DNA of 64,000 nucleotides. Origin: JACKBK01 sp963707275 (lineage in GTDB: Bacteria > Chloroflexota > Anaerolineae > JAAEKA01). The position numbers and the translations under genes were made by a program. Under the pieces are notes generated by a model, which did no database searches, had not been told where the DNA came from, and saw nothing but the letters and a program-made list of their open reading frames with translations. Positions 33,389-45,572 of this stretch are shown here, in pieces. The first letter of the stretch is position 1. Every line of letters begins with the position of its first letter. The DNA is taken from contig CAVPPH010000002.1 of NCBI GenBank assembly GCA_963707275.1, positions 62,001-126,000 on the forward strand, given 5' to 3'.

Positions 33389-35127
33389 TGGTCTGTTGCG
33401 CGCCACACGTCCACGAATTGATCCACGCTCAGGATCGGGTGCGGGAAGTTGTAGGGCGCCAGCAGGGCGGACAGACGGGTGATGGGCGGGGGGCGCAGGC
33501 CGAAGCTGCTGAGCGCGGCGGCGTCGCTGAGCACCGCGGCCGGCGGGCCGTCCAGAGCGACCAGTCCGCGATCGATGACCACCACGCGTTGGGCGTACTC
33601 CGCTGCCAGCCGCAGGTCGTGGGTGATGAACAGGATCGTGTGGTCGTGCATGTGCAGGCTGCACAGCCTTTCCATCAATGTCGCGGTGTAGCGGGCGTCG
33701 AGGCCGGTAGTCGGCTCGTCCAGCACCCAGATCGGCGGCTGCATCGCCCAGACCGAGGCCAGCGTCACCAGCCGTCGCAGCCCGTAGCCCAGCACAGCCG
33801 GCGGCGTCTCGGCAACCGCCGTCAGGTCGAACACGGCCAGCGCATCATCAACTCGCTGGCCTGCCTCTTGGCCGGTCACCCCCAGGTTGCGCAGCCCGTA
33901 GGCTACCTCCTCGCGCACCGAGGTCGCGAAGATCTGACGGTCGGGGTTCTGAAAGATATAGCCAACCTCGCGTGCCAGTTCGCCGACGCGGCGACCCGCG
34001 CTTGGCTTGCCATGGATAGCAACGTCGCCCGCTTGCGGCCGCAGCAGGCCATTGAGGTGGCGTGCCAGGGTGCTCTTGCCGCCGCCGTTGCGCCCGACGA
34101 TCGCCAGGAACTGGGCGCGCGGCACGGCCAGCGAGAGTCGCTCCAGCGCTTGCGTGCCGTCCTCGTAGCGGAAGGTCACGTTGCGGACCTCGATGGCGAG
34201 CTGGGGGCTGGGGGCTGGGGCCTGGGGGGTTGGGTACAGGGCGTGGAGCGTGGAGGACGGAGCGCTGGCGGCGCGTGTTGGTAGTTGTGGGACTAGAGTA
34301 ACGGCGGCTTGGCGGGCGGTGAGGAATGTGGCGGATGTGTTGATGACTGGCAGGCGGGCCGCCAGCTCGGCCATCTGCGGGACGGCCACGCCCAGGTTGT
34401 GCAGATGTTCCACGTCTGCGAAGACGGCGTCAGGTGACCCATCCAGCACGATTTGTCCGCCTGCCAGGACGACGACCCGCTCGGCCCAGCGTGCCACAAA
34501 CTCGGCGTCCTTCTCCAGCACGATCACGGTCGCTCCGGCCGTCTGGCGCAGATTGTCCAGCACAGCCGCGACCTCGCGGCGGGCGGCAGGATCCAGCCCG
34601 GCCATCGGTTCGTCCAGCAGCAGGATGGGCGGCTGGATCGCGAGCAGGGTGGCAATGGCCAGCCGCTTCTGCTGTCCACCGGAAAGCTGCCACGGGGAAC
34701 GCTCCTCCAGTCCGGTCAGTCCGACCTGCGCCAGCGCCAGTGCGACGCGCTCCCCGATCTCCTTCGGCGGCAGCGCCAGCCCTTCAAGGCCGAACGCGAC
34801 CTCCTCGGCCACGGTCATATTGAAAAGCTGGCGCTCCGGCTCCTGGAACACCAGGCCCAGGCTGGCGCTGAGGGTCGCCGCGGGGGTCGTGGCGGCGTCC
34901 TGTCCGTTGACCAGAACCTGACCCGCCAACACGCCGCCGGTCATGGCGGGCGCCAGGCCAGCCAGCACCAGCGCGAGCGTGGACTTGCCGCTGCTGGTCG
35001 GTCCCATGACGGCGAGCGACTGGCCTGCGGGCACATGAAGCGTGACGCCGCGCAGCACCTCCAGCGCGGGCGCGCCGGCGCTGATAGGCGGGTAGCTGAA
35101 ATGGAGATCGTCCAGGTGGACGGACAT
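33361..35127 (-). CDS. ecfA: ECF transporter ATPase, two ABC domains fused (EcfA1A2)
   Basis: 588 residues. The first ABC domain has Walker A GPTSSGKS, Q-loop VFQEPERQLFN, signature LSGGQQKRLAIA and Walker B ILLLDEPMAGLD. The second (from about 310) has Walker A GRNGGGKS, FQNPDRQIFA and Walker B IWVLDEPTTGLD, but its signature is degenerate, LGYGLRRLVTLA instead of LSGGQ. The interdomain linker is encoded by nine consecutive heptads (34198-34260). Fused ATPases of this type occur in ECF and YkoD-like thiamine/HMP systems. The substrate is set by the S component upstream. Confidence 0.9.
   Translation of the reverse strand: MSVHLDDLHFSYPPISAGAPALEVLRGVTLHVPAGQSLAVMGPTSSGKSTLALVLAGLAPAMTGGVLAGQVLVNGQDAATTPAATLSASLGLVFQEPERQLFNMTVAEEVAFGLEGLALPPKEIGERVALALAQVGLTGLEERSPWQLSGGQQKRLAIATLLAIQPPILLLDEPMAGLDPAARREVAAVLDNLRQTAGATVIVLEKDAEFVARWAERVVVLAGGQIVLDGSPDAVFADVEHLHNLGVAVPQMAELAARLPVINTSATFLTARQAAVTLVPQLPTRAASAPSSTLHALYPTPQAPAPSPQLAIEVRNVTFRYEDGTQALERLSLAVPRAQFLAIVGRNGGGKSTLARHLNGLLRPQAGDVAIHGKPSAGRRVGELAREVGYIFQNPDRQIFATSVREEVAYGLRNLGVTGQEAGQRVDDALAVFDLTAVAETPPAVLGYGLRRLVTLASVWAMQPPIWVLDEPTTGLDARYTATLMERLCSLHMHDHTILFITHDLRLAAEYAQRVVVIDRGLVALDGPPAAVLSDAAALSSFGLRPPPITRLSALLAPYNFPHPILSVDQFVDVWRATDQTSEVAETL
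34198..34260. repeat. Nine in-frame heptads encoding the EcfA interdomain linker
   Basis: On the plus strand: GAGCTGG GGGCTGG, GGGCTGG GGCCTGG, GGGGTTG GGTACAG, GGCGTGG AGCGTGG AGGACGG. Read on the minus strand it encodes the Pro/Ala/Ser-rich segment STLHALYPTPQAPAPSPQ. Length 63 bp, a multiple of both 7 and 3. Confidence 0.8.
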
Positions 35128-35177
35128 TGATGCGTGTAAGTGCCGGGGATTTTCGGCAACTCCCCGGCACTTGGGAT

Positions 35178-35708
35178 CTACTGGCTGGTGTAACGGTTCA
35201 GCGGCGGATAGGCGCGGCGCACCAGCAGGGAGAGCGGGATGGCAATCGCCGCGCCGATGACGTTCTGCAGCACGTTGAAGGGTAGCTCGGTCAGCGCCTG
35301 GGCCGGTCCGCCCCAGCCCAGATTAGCGCCGAAATATTCGCCGAGAAAATAGACGCCTGCCATGGTGAGCGTGCCGGCGACCGCGGCCAGGATCATGCGC
35401 GCCACCAGCGAGCCGGGGCCGCGCAGCACGATGAAGCCGGCTACCAGGCCTTGCAAGCCGTGCGCCATGAACGTCAGCGGCGCAAAGGCTGCATAGCCCG
35501 CGCTCAGATCGGCCAGCGCTGCGCCGATGCCGCCGGCCAGAAAGCCGATCACCGGGCCGAAAGTGAAGGCGGTGAAGTAGACCGCGGCGTCAGAAAGATT
35601 AAAGAAACCGGCGCCGATCGGCACGATCAGAAAGCGTGTGACGACGGCTACCAGAGCAATCATCATCGCGGTGATCGCGATATCGCGCGGGTTGATACGT
35701 TGAGACAT
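35178..35708 (-). CDS. ECF transporter substrate-binding (S) component
   Basis: 176 residues from MSQRINPRDIAITAMM; the open frame to 35741 adds 11 residues without a better start. Six membrane helices and the S-component pattern (FFNLSDAAVYFTAFTFGPVI, GGIGAALADLSAGYAAFAPL, HGLQGLVAGFI). It binds the vitamin-like substrate and docks on EcfT. The substrate is not predictable from what I see; no riboswitch was recognised in the roughly 50-nt leader. It heads the operon S-ecfA-ecfT-Nudix. Confidence 0.85.
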   Translation of the reverse strand: MSQRINPRDIAITAMMIALVAVVTRFLIVPIGAGFFNLSDAAVYFTAFTFGPVIGFLAGGIGAALADLSAGYAAFAPLTFMAHGLQGLVAGFIVLRGPGSLVARMILAAVAGTLTMAGVYFLGEYFGANLGWGGPAQALTELPFNVLQNVIGAAIAIPLSLLVRRAYPPLNRYTSQ

Positions 35709-35766
35709 GGTAAGATCCTCGCAGCAAAGGCTGGGCAGCAACAGATTAGCCTGCGGCTGGCACAGG

Positions 35767-35795
35767 ATTGTACGCTACGGGCATGTTTGCGTCAA
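35767..35795 (-). promoter_or_regulatory. Promoter of the ECF operon
   Basis: Minus strand TTGACG, 17 bp, TACAAT; transcription start expected near 35760. Confidence 0.6.
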
Positions 35796-35854
35796 GGCGG
35801 ATGGAATCAAAAAACCGCGCTGTTGCGCGGCGTCTGGTCGTAAAAAAGAAGATG

Positions 35855-35885
35855 GGGGTGACAGACCGTCCCAATCTGTCACCCC
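35855..35885 (-). terminator. Orphan intrinsic terminator (minus strand)
   Basis: An 11-bp stem, GGGGTGACAGA/TCTGTCACCCC, with a 9-nt loop. The minus strand continues into TCTTCTTTTTT. No annotated minus-strand gene feeds it, which hints at a short untranslated transcript from the 35890-36080 region. Confidence 0.6.
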
Positions 35886-35999
35886 GCAAGGAGGAAGGAA
35901 GGAGCATCATTCGTATTACCGAACGATGACTATATAATAAAGCCTGAACCTTAACGGTGGATTAGAGAGACCTTAGAGTAAGCTAACAGTGCTTTTCTC

Positions 36000-36085
36000 A
36001 TACTCGTCCTCGTACTCCTACTCTATTCGCCTCGTCCTCGTCTGAAGATCCTAAGAGTGACGAGTAGGAGTACGAGGCGGAACAG
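36000..36085. repeat. Hexad-periodic inverted repeat upstream of DinB gene
   Basis: Left part steps by 6 bp (TACTCG TCCTCG TACTCC, TACTCT ATTCGC CTCGTC). CTCGTACTCCTACTC is matched by its exact 15-bp complement GAGTAGGAGTACGAG on the right. It is the 6-bp-period relative of the heptad elements. Confidence 0.75.
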
Positions 36086-36093
36086 GAGCCCGA

Positions 36094-36123
36094 TTGCTGC
36101 TCGCTGTGCTCCTGTGATACAAT
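36094..36123 (+). promoter_or_regulatory. Promoter for dinB-like/methyltransferase genes
   Basis: TTGCTG, 18 bp, TACAAT, ending 27 bp before the ATG at 36151. Confidence 0.5.
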
Positions 36124-36150
36124 CCACCTGTAAGCTACGGAGCCGTCCCC

Positions 36151-37723
<1,573 letters not shown>

Positions 37724-37732
37724 GAGGACGTC

Positions 37733-37993
37733 ATGTCACCGACACCCAGGTTTGACCCGCCCCGTGATGCCATCGAGACTGAGATCGCGGCGATCTGGGC
37801 GCAGAGGCTTGGGATGCCGCGGGTTGGCATCCACGATGGATTCACCGACCTGGGAGGCCATTCCTACCAGGCCACCGACCTGGTGGCTCAGATCGCGGCC
37901 CAGTTTGACCTGCGTAACGTAAGCCAGGATCTCCTGCGGCTGAGGACTGTGGCCGACCAGGCCGCCTTTATCAGAACACAATTGCCACGCTAA
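37733..37993 (+). CDS. Stand-alone acyl/peptidyl carrier protein
   Basis: 86 residues, intact, with AGGAGG just upstream. A PP-binding four-helix fold and the phosphopantetheine attachment Ser in DLGGHSYQATDL. The GGHS form is nearer to peptidyl/condensation-type carriers of NRPS and hybrid systems than to fatty-acid ACP (which has DSL). No synthetase, ketosynthase or phosphopantetheinyl transferase is nearby. It is followed 10 bp later by an SRPBCC protein, which could be a lipid- or polyketide-binding partner; this is inference. Confidence 0.85.
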   Translation: MSPTPRFDPPRDAIETEIAAIWAQRLGMPRVGIHDGFTDLGGHSYQATDLVAQIAAQFDLRNVSQDLLRLRTVADQAAFIRTQLPR

Positions 37994-38003
37994 GAGAGGA
38001 ACA

Positions 38004-38447
38004 ATGGCCAGAGAAATCACAACTTCCATCGACATCGCCGCGCCGGCCAGCGCCGTCTGGGCGATCCTGACCGACTTCGGCGAGCTACTCGGAGTGGAAC
38101 CCATTTGTGCGCCTGATCAAAGGCGACTTGCAGGACGGCGCGAAGCTGGAGGTGTTGCTGGATACGCCAAACCGCAACCCCATGTCCATCCAGCCGACGC
38201 TGATCAAGGTGGACGCCGGAGCGCGAGTTCTGCTGGCGCGGCAGAATGTGGAACATCCCCGGCCTCTTCACCGGCGAGCATCGCTTTCGCAGTACAGCCG
38301 GTGGACGAGAACTCGGTGCGCTTCGTACACGACGAGCACTTCACCGGGGTTGTCGTGCCGTTCATCTGGGGCAAGATGGTGGACGACACGACCGCCGGCT
38401 TCGTGACAATGAACGAGGCGCTCAAGCGTCTGGCCGAGGCGGGCTGA
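38004..38447 (+). CDS. SRPBCC/START-like lipid-binding domain protein (two apparent frameshifts)
   Basis: The start MAREITTSIDIAAPASAVWAI is the classic SRPBCC opening. After repair at about 38090 the sequence runs on as YSEWNPFVRLIKGD, and after another repair near 38243 as MWNIPGLFTGEHRF...NSVRFVHDEHFTGVVVPFI. Length is about 147 residues. The fold has a deep hydrophobic cavity and includes polyketide cyclases and lipid carriers. It follows the carrier protein by 10 bp. Confidence 0.8.
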   Translation: MAREITTSIDIAAPASAVWAILTDFGELLGVEPICAPDQRRLAGRREAGGVAGYAKPQPHVHPADADQGGRRSASSAGAAECGTSPASSPASIAFAVQPVDENSVRFVHDEHFTGVVVPFIWGKMVDDTTAGFVTMNEALKRLAEAG

Positions 38448-38466
38448 TCCGCGGGCATGTCAACCG

Positions 38467-39146
38467 GTGGAACAACCTGTCAGCGTGGCGTTGATTCCGG
38501 CCTACAACGAGGCGCGCGCATCGCGCCGGTGATCGCTGGCGCGCTGGCGCATCTGCCCGCGCTGGTGGTGGATGACGGCTCGAAGGATGAGACGGTCGCG
38601 GTGGCTGAAGCTGCCGGCGCGACCGTCCTGCGTCAGATTCCCAACCAGGGCAAGGGCGCGGCGCTGCGGGCCGGCATGAGGTGGGCGCTGGAGAACGGCT
38701 GCGACACGGTCGTCACGCTGGACGCGGACGGTCAGCACGACCCGGCCGAGATACCCAGCTTCCTGGCCGAATACGCGGCGACGCGCGCCGATCTGATCAT
38801 CGGCGCGCGCGATTTCAGTCAGATGCCGGCGGTGCGGCGGGCTGCCAACACGGCCGGCCGCTGGAGCTTTTCCTGGGCGCTGGGGCAGCCGGTGCAGGAC
38901 AACCAGTCGGGCTATCGCCTGCTCAGCCGGCGGATGATGGAAGCGGTGCTGGACAGCCAGGAGCAGGGCTTCGAGTTCGAGGTCGAGATGATCGTCACCT
39001 GCGTGCAGCTTGGCTACGCGCTGGCGTGGGTGCCCAATCCGCACCATCTACGGCGGCGAGACCAGCCACATCGACCCGTGGACGCACGCGAGCAACTGGG
39101 TGCGGCTGGTGCGTGACACGCGGCGCAAGATGCGGGGGTGGCGTGA
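38467..39146 (+). CDS. Glycosyltransferase family 2 (several apparent frameshifts)
   Basis: From the GTG at 38467 the frame reads VEQPVSVALIPAYNEA, then shifts near 38515 into ARIAPVIAGALAHLPALVVD-DGSKDETV. The nucleotide-sugar site is TLDADGQHDPAEI, followed by QPVQDNQSGYRLLS, a motif of DPM1/GtrB-like enzymes. It ends near HIDPWTHASNWVRLVRDTRRK after a shift near 39040. The true stop is uncertain; the TGA at 39144 needs one more shift. No C-terminal membrane helices are present, so it is the soluble form. Confidence 0.75.
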
Positions 39147-39216
39147 ATCGGGAAATGCACTGCGTAATTCAGATGGGTGTAAGAGAGGTCTTTGCGCTTC
39201 AGCGCAAATATCCAGG

Positions 39217-39827
39217 TCAGGGCAACGGTGCGCCGCCTTCTGCCACGAGGGTCGCTGTTCCGTCGTGCGCCACTTGGATGCGCCACCAATGGCAGCGGCT
39301 TTCGGGACACTCAAAAGCCCTTGTTCGTTAGGCGGAACATCCCAGACGTAGTTGAACATCACCGTGGGGCCTGTGCCTTCCACAGAGACCATTGAAAACC
39401 GGAACTTCGACAGCTCGTCTGATCCGTTTCCGTCATTGCTCGCTCTGTCATCTGGCCCGTAGAGAGCATTCACGGCTGCTGCCGGCAGCGCCCCGCTGGC
39501 CAGCCGCGCCACACAATGCACCTCCAGATCTGAAAGGCCGGTCCGCGAGCGTTCACGTTCCTTGATTGTTGGAACATACAGCGGAGATGGCGAACTGAAC
39601 GTTGTGTCACTGCTCGTGGGTGGGGCGTCTTCCTCGGAGCACAAGCTTGGGTCGATCGCGTATACTCTCGGACCCATGGCCGGGACAGGTTGGGTAGGCG
39701 AAGGGGGTGACGTGAACGTTGAGTTGTCTTTGCCGAAAATGCCTCCACAGGCCGCGGCAAGCAGCACTACCGCAGCGATGCCCAATCCCAGAGCCGGCAA
39801 GAATCTCCTTGTTGTCATCGGTCCCAT
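39217..39827 (-). CDS. Putative lipoprotein (one apparent frameshift)
   Basis: The ATG at 39827 has GAGGAGG 8 bp upstream, favouring MGPMTTRRFLPALGLGI. A hydrophobic stretch ends in a lipobox-like AACGG, followed by a Ser/Thr/Pro-rich linker. The remaining 150 residues have no family I recognise. After repair near 39300 the C-terminus reads WWRIQVAHDGTATLVAEGG and stops at 39217. It is convergent with the glycosyltransferase gene. Confidence 0.6.
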
Positions 39828-40026
39828 TGCCCGGTCCTCCTCGATCATCTGCTAACACCCGTTGGATTTGCTTCCTAGCGTTTCCATCGTCTCAGATCAT
39901 AGCACAATTTTGCGTCTCGAAACTGTTCGATTATCGCGGGGCGTTTTATCCTCCGCAGACGCCGACCAGTTTGCCCGCTGCTGCGCGTTGGCGGTACCAT
40001 AGGCGGGTCACCTGCTCAGCCCGTCG

Positions 40027-40108
40027 AGGACTGACAGTCCTGCTTGTTGAGAAAGGCTGTTGTGGCGCTGTCAGTTGCCCTGTGCGGAGACCAAGGACTG
40101 TCAGTCCT
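40027..40108. repeat. Paired inverted palindromes, 15-bp arms and 52-nt loop, upstream of M32 gene
   Basis: AGGACTG-A-CAGTCCT and AGGACTG-T-CAGTCCT: each is an odd palindrome and the two are exact inverted copies. The right copy ends 21 bp before the GTG at 40130. The 280-bp gap (39849-40129) holds nothing else I recognise. Confidence 0.85.
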
Positions 40109-40129
40109 GCGTGAGAATGGAAGGATACC

Positions 40130-41629
<1,500 letters not shown>

Positions 41630-41766
41630 GCATGTATGCGATCGACGGAGTCGTAGCAACGACTTGAAAAGTCGAGCTTCCGGCAGGCACGCTGGTCGTT
41701 GTTTTGCCAGCGCGGCCCGGAAGCGTGTAGAATGATACGAAATCAACAAAGGAGTACTGAAACAAG

Positions 41767-42246
41767 ATGGAATGGAAAAATCCCCCGGCAATGGCCATTG
41801 ATCCGAAAAAGAACTACGCGGCCACCATCGAGACCAATCGCGGCACGATCGAGGTCGAGTTCTTTGCGCAGGACGCGCCGATCACGGTCAACAACTTCGT
41901 CTTTCTGGCCCAGCGAGCGCTTCTACGACGGCGTGACCTTTCACCGGGTGATCCCCGACTTCGTCATCCAGGGCGGCGATCCGACCGGCACCGGCCGCGG
42001 CGGCCCCGGCTACAAGTTTGCAGGACGAACTGCGCGGCAATCCGCAACCGGCATGGAACCGGCTCGCTGTCGATGGCCAACGCCGGGCCGAACACCAACG
42101 GCAGCCAGTTCTTCATCACCCACTCGCCGCAGCCGCACCTGGACGGACGCCACACGGTCTTCGGCAAGGTCACCAGCGGCATGGACGTGGTCAACGCCAT
42201 CCAGCCCGGCGATGTGATGACAGCGGTGACAATCACGGAGAGCTAG
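41767..42246 (+). CDS. Cyclophilin-type peptidyl-prolyl cis-trans isomerase (three apparent frameshifts)
   Basis: The ATG at 41767 is preceded by AAAGGAG; the second Met at 41791 is an alternative. Repaired, the order is [18 protein letters not shown], then [40 protein letters not shown] and [14 protein letters not shown]. Active-site Arg (HRV), Phe and Gln (GSQFF) are present. No signal peptide, so cytoplasmic. Extra bases near 41907, 42019 and 42043 add to three, restoring the original frame. Confidence 0.9.
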   Translation: MEWKNPPAMAIDPKKNYAATIETNRGTIEVEFFAQDAPITVNNFVFLAQRALLRRRDLSPGDPRLRHPGRRSDRHRPRRPRLQVCRTNCAAIRNRHGTGSLSMANAGPNTNGSQFFITHSPQPHLDGRHTVFGKVTSGMDVVNAIQPGDVMTAVTITES

Positions 42247-42280
42247 ACACGTTGTCAACTCATGGTTGACCGAGAACCGG

Positions 42281-42324
42281 GAATCAAACACGCCGGCGGC
42301 AATTGCCGCCGGCGTGTTTGATTC
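42281..42324. terminator. Perfect 44-bp palindrome, bidirectional terminator
   Basis: GAATCAAACACGCCGGCGGC and AA, followed directly by the exact complement. It separates the convergent cyclophilin and redoxin-like genes and ends 3 bp from the latter's stop. Confidence 0.85.
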
Positions 42325-42327
42325 TCG

Positions 42328-42841
42328 TCAGCCCATTGCCTGCTGCACCAACTTCAACGCTGCCTCGCCAGGTTGCGGTCCCTGGTAGCTGCCGACTACC
42401 GTACCCGCGCCGTCGATCACTACCAGCGCGGCGACTTTGTCGGCATTCTTGACGCGGAAGGCTTTGTAGAGCGAGCCGTTCCAGTCGGGCAGCAGGAACA
42501 CGTAGTCGGCCGGGTCGTAGCCTTTCGGCATCTGGTCGGCAGCCTGCTTGTAGGCTTGCTCCAGCATCGGCTTGACGGCCCGCTGCATAAAGCGCGGCAC
42601 GATGCTCAGGTCGAGCACGCTGGCCAGAGTCAACCTCGGTTGCGCTGGGATACACCGGCCGCACGGCGGTGTTGATGTCCACCGCGGCCTGGTAGTTGTC
42701 GCGGCCATGGAAGAGCAGTCCCAGCACCGTGCCGCGGCAGTCGCTTTGGCTGACTCGCCGGCCAGACTTGACGGCTGTCATGTTCGAATTGGGGCGCCGG
42801 CTGGCCGGCCGGGAAAAAGGAGTTATTGGATGATTAGTCAT
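42328..42841 (-). CDS. Redoxin/thioredoxin-like protein (two apparent frameshifts)
   Basis: The opening, allowing one indel, reads like FPAGQPAPNF, the usual start of peroxiredoxin-like domains. It continues MTAVKSGRRVSQSD-CRGTVLGLLFHGRDN, with Cys but no CXXC or PxxxTxxC motif where an active site would be. The C-terminal half (YDPADYVFLLPDWNGSLYKAFRVKN, VIDGAGTVVGSYQGPQPGE) fits the last strands of the thioredoxin fold. I cannot assign activity. The start at 42841 lacks a ribosome binding site. Confidence 0.5.
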
Positions 42842-42870
42842 GATTGCTCGTAGTATGTCAGGTGAGATTA

Positions 42871-43766
42871 TTAACTGGCGACTTCGAAGCCGGCCAGTGC
42901 TTCCAGCGCCTTGATCAGCGCGTGGTTGCCGTCGCCGCTCAGGCCACGGGCTTCCAGCGTGCGGTAGAGCTGGAAAATCAGCGCGGTGCCGGGCAGCGGC
43001 GTGCCGACGTCGTCGGCGGCTTCCAGCACCAGGCGCAGGTCTTTCTGCTGCAAGGCGACGGTAAAACCGGGCCGCCAAGTCGCGCGCCAGTATCTGCGGG
43101 CCGCGGTTGCTGAGCATCCAACTGCCGGCCGCGCCGCCGCTGACCGCTTCCAGCGCCTTCTCGCAGATCCACGCCGCCGGCCTGCGCCAGCATCAGCCCC
43201 TCGGCCATGGCGAGGCAGTTGCCGACGACGATCACCTGGTTGACCAGCTTGACGGTCTGGCCGGCGCCGCTGGGGCCGACGTGGGTGATGCGCTGGCCCA
43301 TGGTTTGCAGCACCGGCATCGCCCGCTCCAGCGACTCCGCGGAACCGCCGACCATGATGCTGAGCGTGCCGCGTGCTGCGCCTTCGCTGCCGCCGCTGAC
43401 CGGTGCGTCCAGCATCGCTACGTCCCGCTCTGCCAGCGCCGCGGCGATCTGTTGCGTCACAGCCGGGCTGATGGTGCTCATGTCGATCACCAGGCTGCCG
43501 GGCTGCACGCCATGCAGCACGCCGTCCTCGCCCAGGATCACAGCCTCCACGTCCGGCGTGTCGCTGACGCAGGTGATGATGATGTCGCTGGCCATGGCCA
43601 GCGCGGCCGGCGTGTCAGCAACTGCGGCTCCGGCTGCTGCCAGCGGTTCCGTGCGTGCGCGTGCGTGCGATTCCACACCGTCAGGGGGAAGCCGGCCTTG
43701 AGGATGTTGGCAGCCATGCCGCGCGCCCATGATTCCCAGGCCGATGAAGCCAATGCGTTCTGTCAT
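42871..43766 (-). CDS. 3-hydroxyisobutyrate dehydrogenase-like NAD(P)-binding enzyme (frameshifts)
   Basis: GGAGG precedes the ATG at 43766. The Rossmann start MTERIGFIGLGIMGA, then DIIITCVSDTPDVEAVI, the substrate loop DAPVSGGSEGAARGTLSIM and the catalytic Lys in SGAGQTVKLVNQV are all present. The C-terminal helical domain ends EALAGFEVAS after shifts near 43720, 43170 and 43065. Members oxidise beta-hydroxyacids such as 3-hydroxyisobutyrate, tartronate semialdehyde or gamma-hydroxybutyrate. No neighbouring pathway gene identifies the substrate. Confidence 0.85.
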
Positions 43767-44032
43767 TTGAACCTCCATTCGTCGTTGCCGGGTCGTAGTG
43801 TACCCGATGAAACGCCTAATCAAAATCGGCGATAATGCGCCGGTACTCTGCCGATGCGTGGAGCGATGGTGTGAGTAGTCCGCATTATCGTTTGCACGCC
43901 GGCATCGACGCAAACCCGGGCCGGCTCGGTCTGCCCCTACGGGGTGCAAGCAAAGACAGGCCAGAGCGCGATCTGGGGAACAGTGGCCGAACACATGGTG
44001 TCGTCGCGTCGGAACTGCAAAACTCTGGTGGT

Positions 44033-44061
44033 TTGCCGCGGCACCCAGTATGCCGTACAAT
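44033..44061 (+). promoter_or_regulatory. Promoter for the histidine kinase gene
   Basis: TTGCCG, 17 bp, TACAAT; about 34 nt leader to the ATG at 44103. Confidence 0.55.
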
Positions 44062-44102
44062 TGATGCGAGACCTATTGCAGTCAGTTACAAAGGCGTATT
44101 TC

Positions 44103-45572
44103 ATGGCTCCGAGCACGATCCTGATTGTCGATGATACCCCGGCAATCCACGTAATGATCTCCGCGTTGCTGCGTGACGACTCGTACCTGCTTGAGCATGC
44201 CTATTCCGGTGAGGAGGCGCTGACCAGGGCATTGGCTGTTGCGCCGGATCTGATACTGCTGGACATTATGATGCCGGATATCGACGGGTTCGAAGTCTGC
44301 CGGCGTTTGCGCGCCTTGCCGAATGTCGCCCATGTGCCGATTATCATGCTGACGGCCCTGACTGACCGTGCATCGCGGCTACGAGGGTTTGCCGCGGGCG
44401 CCGATGATTTTGTCTCCAAACCTTTCGATCAGACGGAATTGCGCGTTCGCATCAAGACTATCACCCGGCTGGATCGCTACCGACGGTTGCTGGCGGAGCG
44501 GGCGCGCTTCGACAGATTGGTGGAACTGGCGCCGGATGGTGTACTGATCATCGACGCCGCCGGTGTGGTGCGGCTGGTCAATCCGGCGGCTGTGCGTCTG
44601 TTGGGCCTGGAGGATGCCCAGGCAGCGCTGGGCCGGCGTTTCGCGGGGTTCGTCTCTGTCAGCCAACGTGACCGCTGGCTGGATTTCTTCACGCAAAACA
44701 TGCAGGCAGTAGCTGACAGCAATATCGCCGAGTCGGTTCTTCAGCGAGTTCGATGGCGGGCTGACCCCGGTTGAGATCACCGCCGGTACATTTGAATGGG
44801 GGGGCAACAGTGTCGTTCAGATGCTGGTGCGGGACATCACCGAGCGGAAGCTGGCCGAGGAAGCCTTGCAGCGACGCAATCGGGAGCTGCGCAGGCTGAC
44901 GGCTCGGCTGGCTGAAGCACAGGAGTTGGAACGGCAGAACCTGGCCCGCGAGCTGCACGACCAGATTGGCCAGGGTCTGACTGCCATCAGTCTAAATCTC
45001 ACTATTATTGACCAGTCACTGGACGAAGAGGCTTCGCCGCTGGTGCGCAGCCGGCTGGATGATTCGTTGCGTTTGCTGGAGGAAACCACCAGGCAGGTGC
45101 GTACTGTCATGGCCGAACTGCGGCCGCCAATGCTGGACGACTACGGACTGCTGCCAACCCTGCGCTGGCAGTTGGAGCAGTTCTCTGCCCGCACCGGCAT
45201 TGACAGCAGACTCGAAGGCGACGAGCCGACTCTCCAACTGCCGCGCAACGTCGAACTGACGCAGTATCGCATCTCTCAGGAAGCACTTAGCAATGTCGCC
45301 AAACACTCCGGCGCCAGCGAGGTGACGGTTGTTCTGCGCACCAGCCAACAAGAGTCACAGTTGATTGTTGAGGACAATGGCTGTGGTTTCAACTCGCATG
45401 ATCAGATGAACGCATCCAGCGTGGGTCATTGGGGACTGTTGACAATGCAGGAACGCGCCCAGTCAGTGGGCGGTGTCGTCAATGTGTTCTCGGTTCCCGG
45501 TCAGGGCGCGCCGTCGTGTCTCGCGTGCCGTTGGAGTCAGGTGCTGCAGCGCCAGGCGGGCAACAAGTTTGA
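44103..45572 (+). CDS. Receiver-PAS-histidine kinase (NarL-type HisKA_3; two apparent frameshifts)
   Basis: Residues 1-120 are a receiver domain (ILIVDDTP, phospho-acceptor LILLDIMMPD, FVSKPFD). A PAS domain (LVELAPDGVLIIDAAGVV to VQMLVRDITERK) follows. The HisKA_3 dimerisation helix carries the phospho-His in LARELHDQIGQGLTAISLNL, and the HATPase has VELTQYRISQEALSNVAKHS and VEDNGCGFN. An extra C near 44741 and a shift near 45515 break the frame. With the second repaired, the protein ends VSRVPLESG...PGGQQV at the TGA 45570-45572, so it is not fused to the regulator downstream. A soluble kinase with an N-terminal receiver fits an intermediate in a phosphorelay. Confidence 0.82.

Noticed and set aside
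35709..35766. Thiamine, riboflavin or cobalamin riboswitch before the ECF S-component gene
   Set aside because: The predicted leader is only about 50 nt and lacks recognisable riboswitch boxes.
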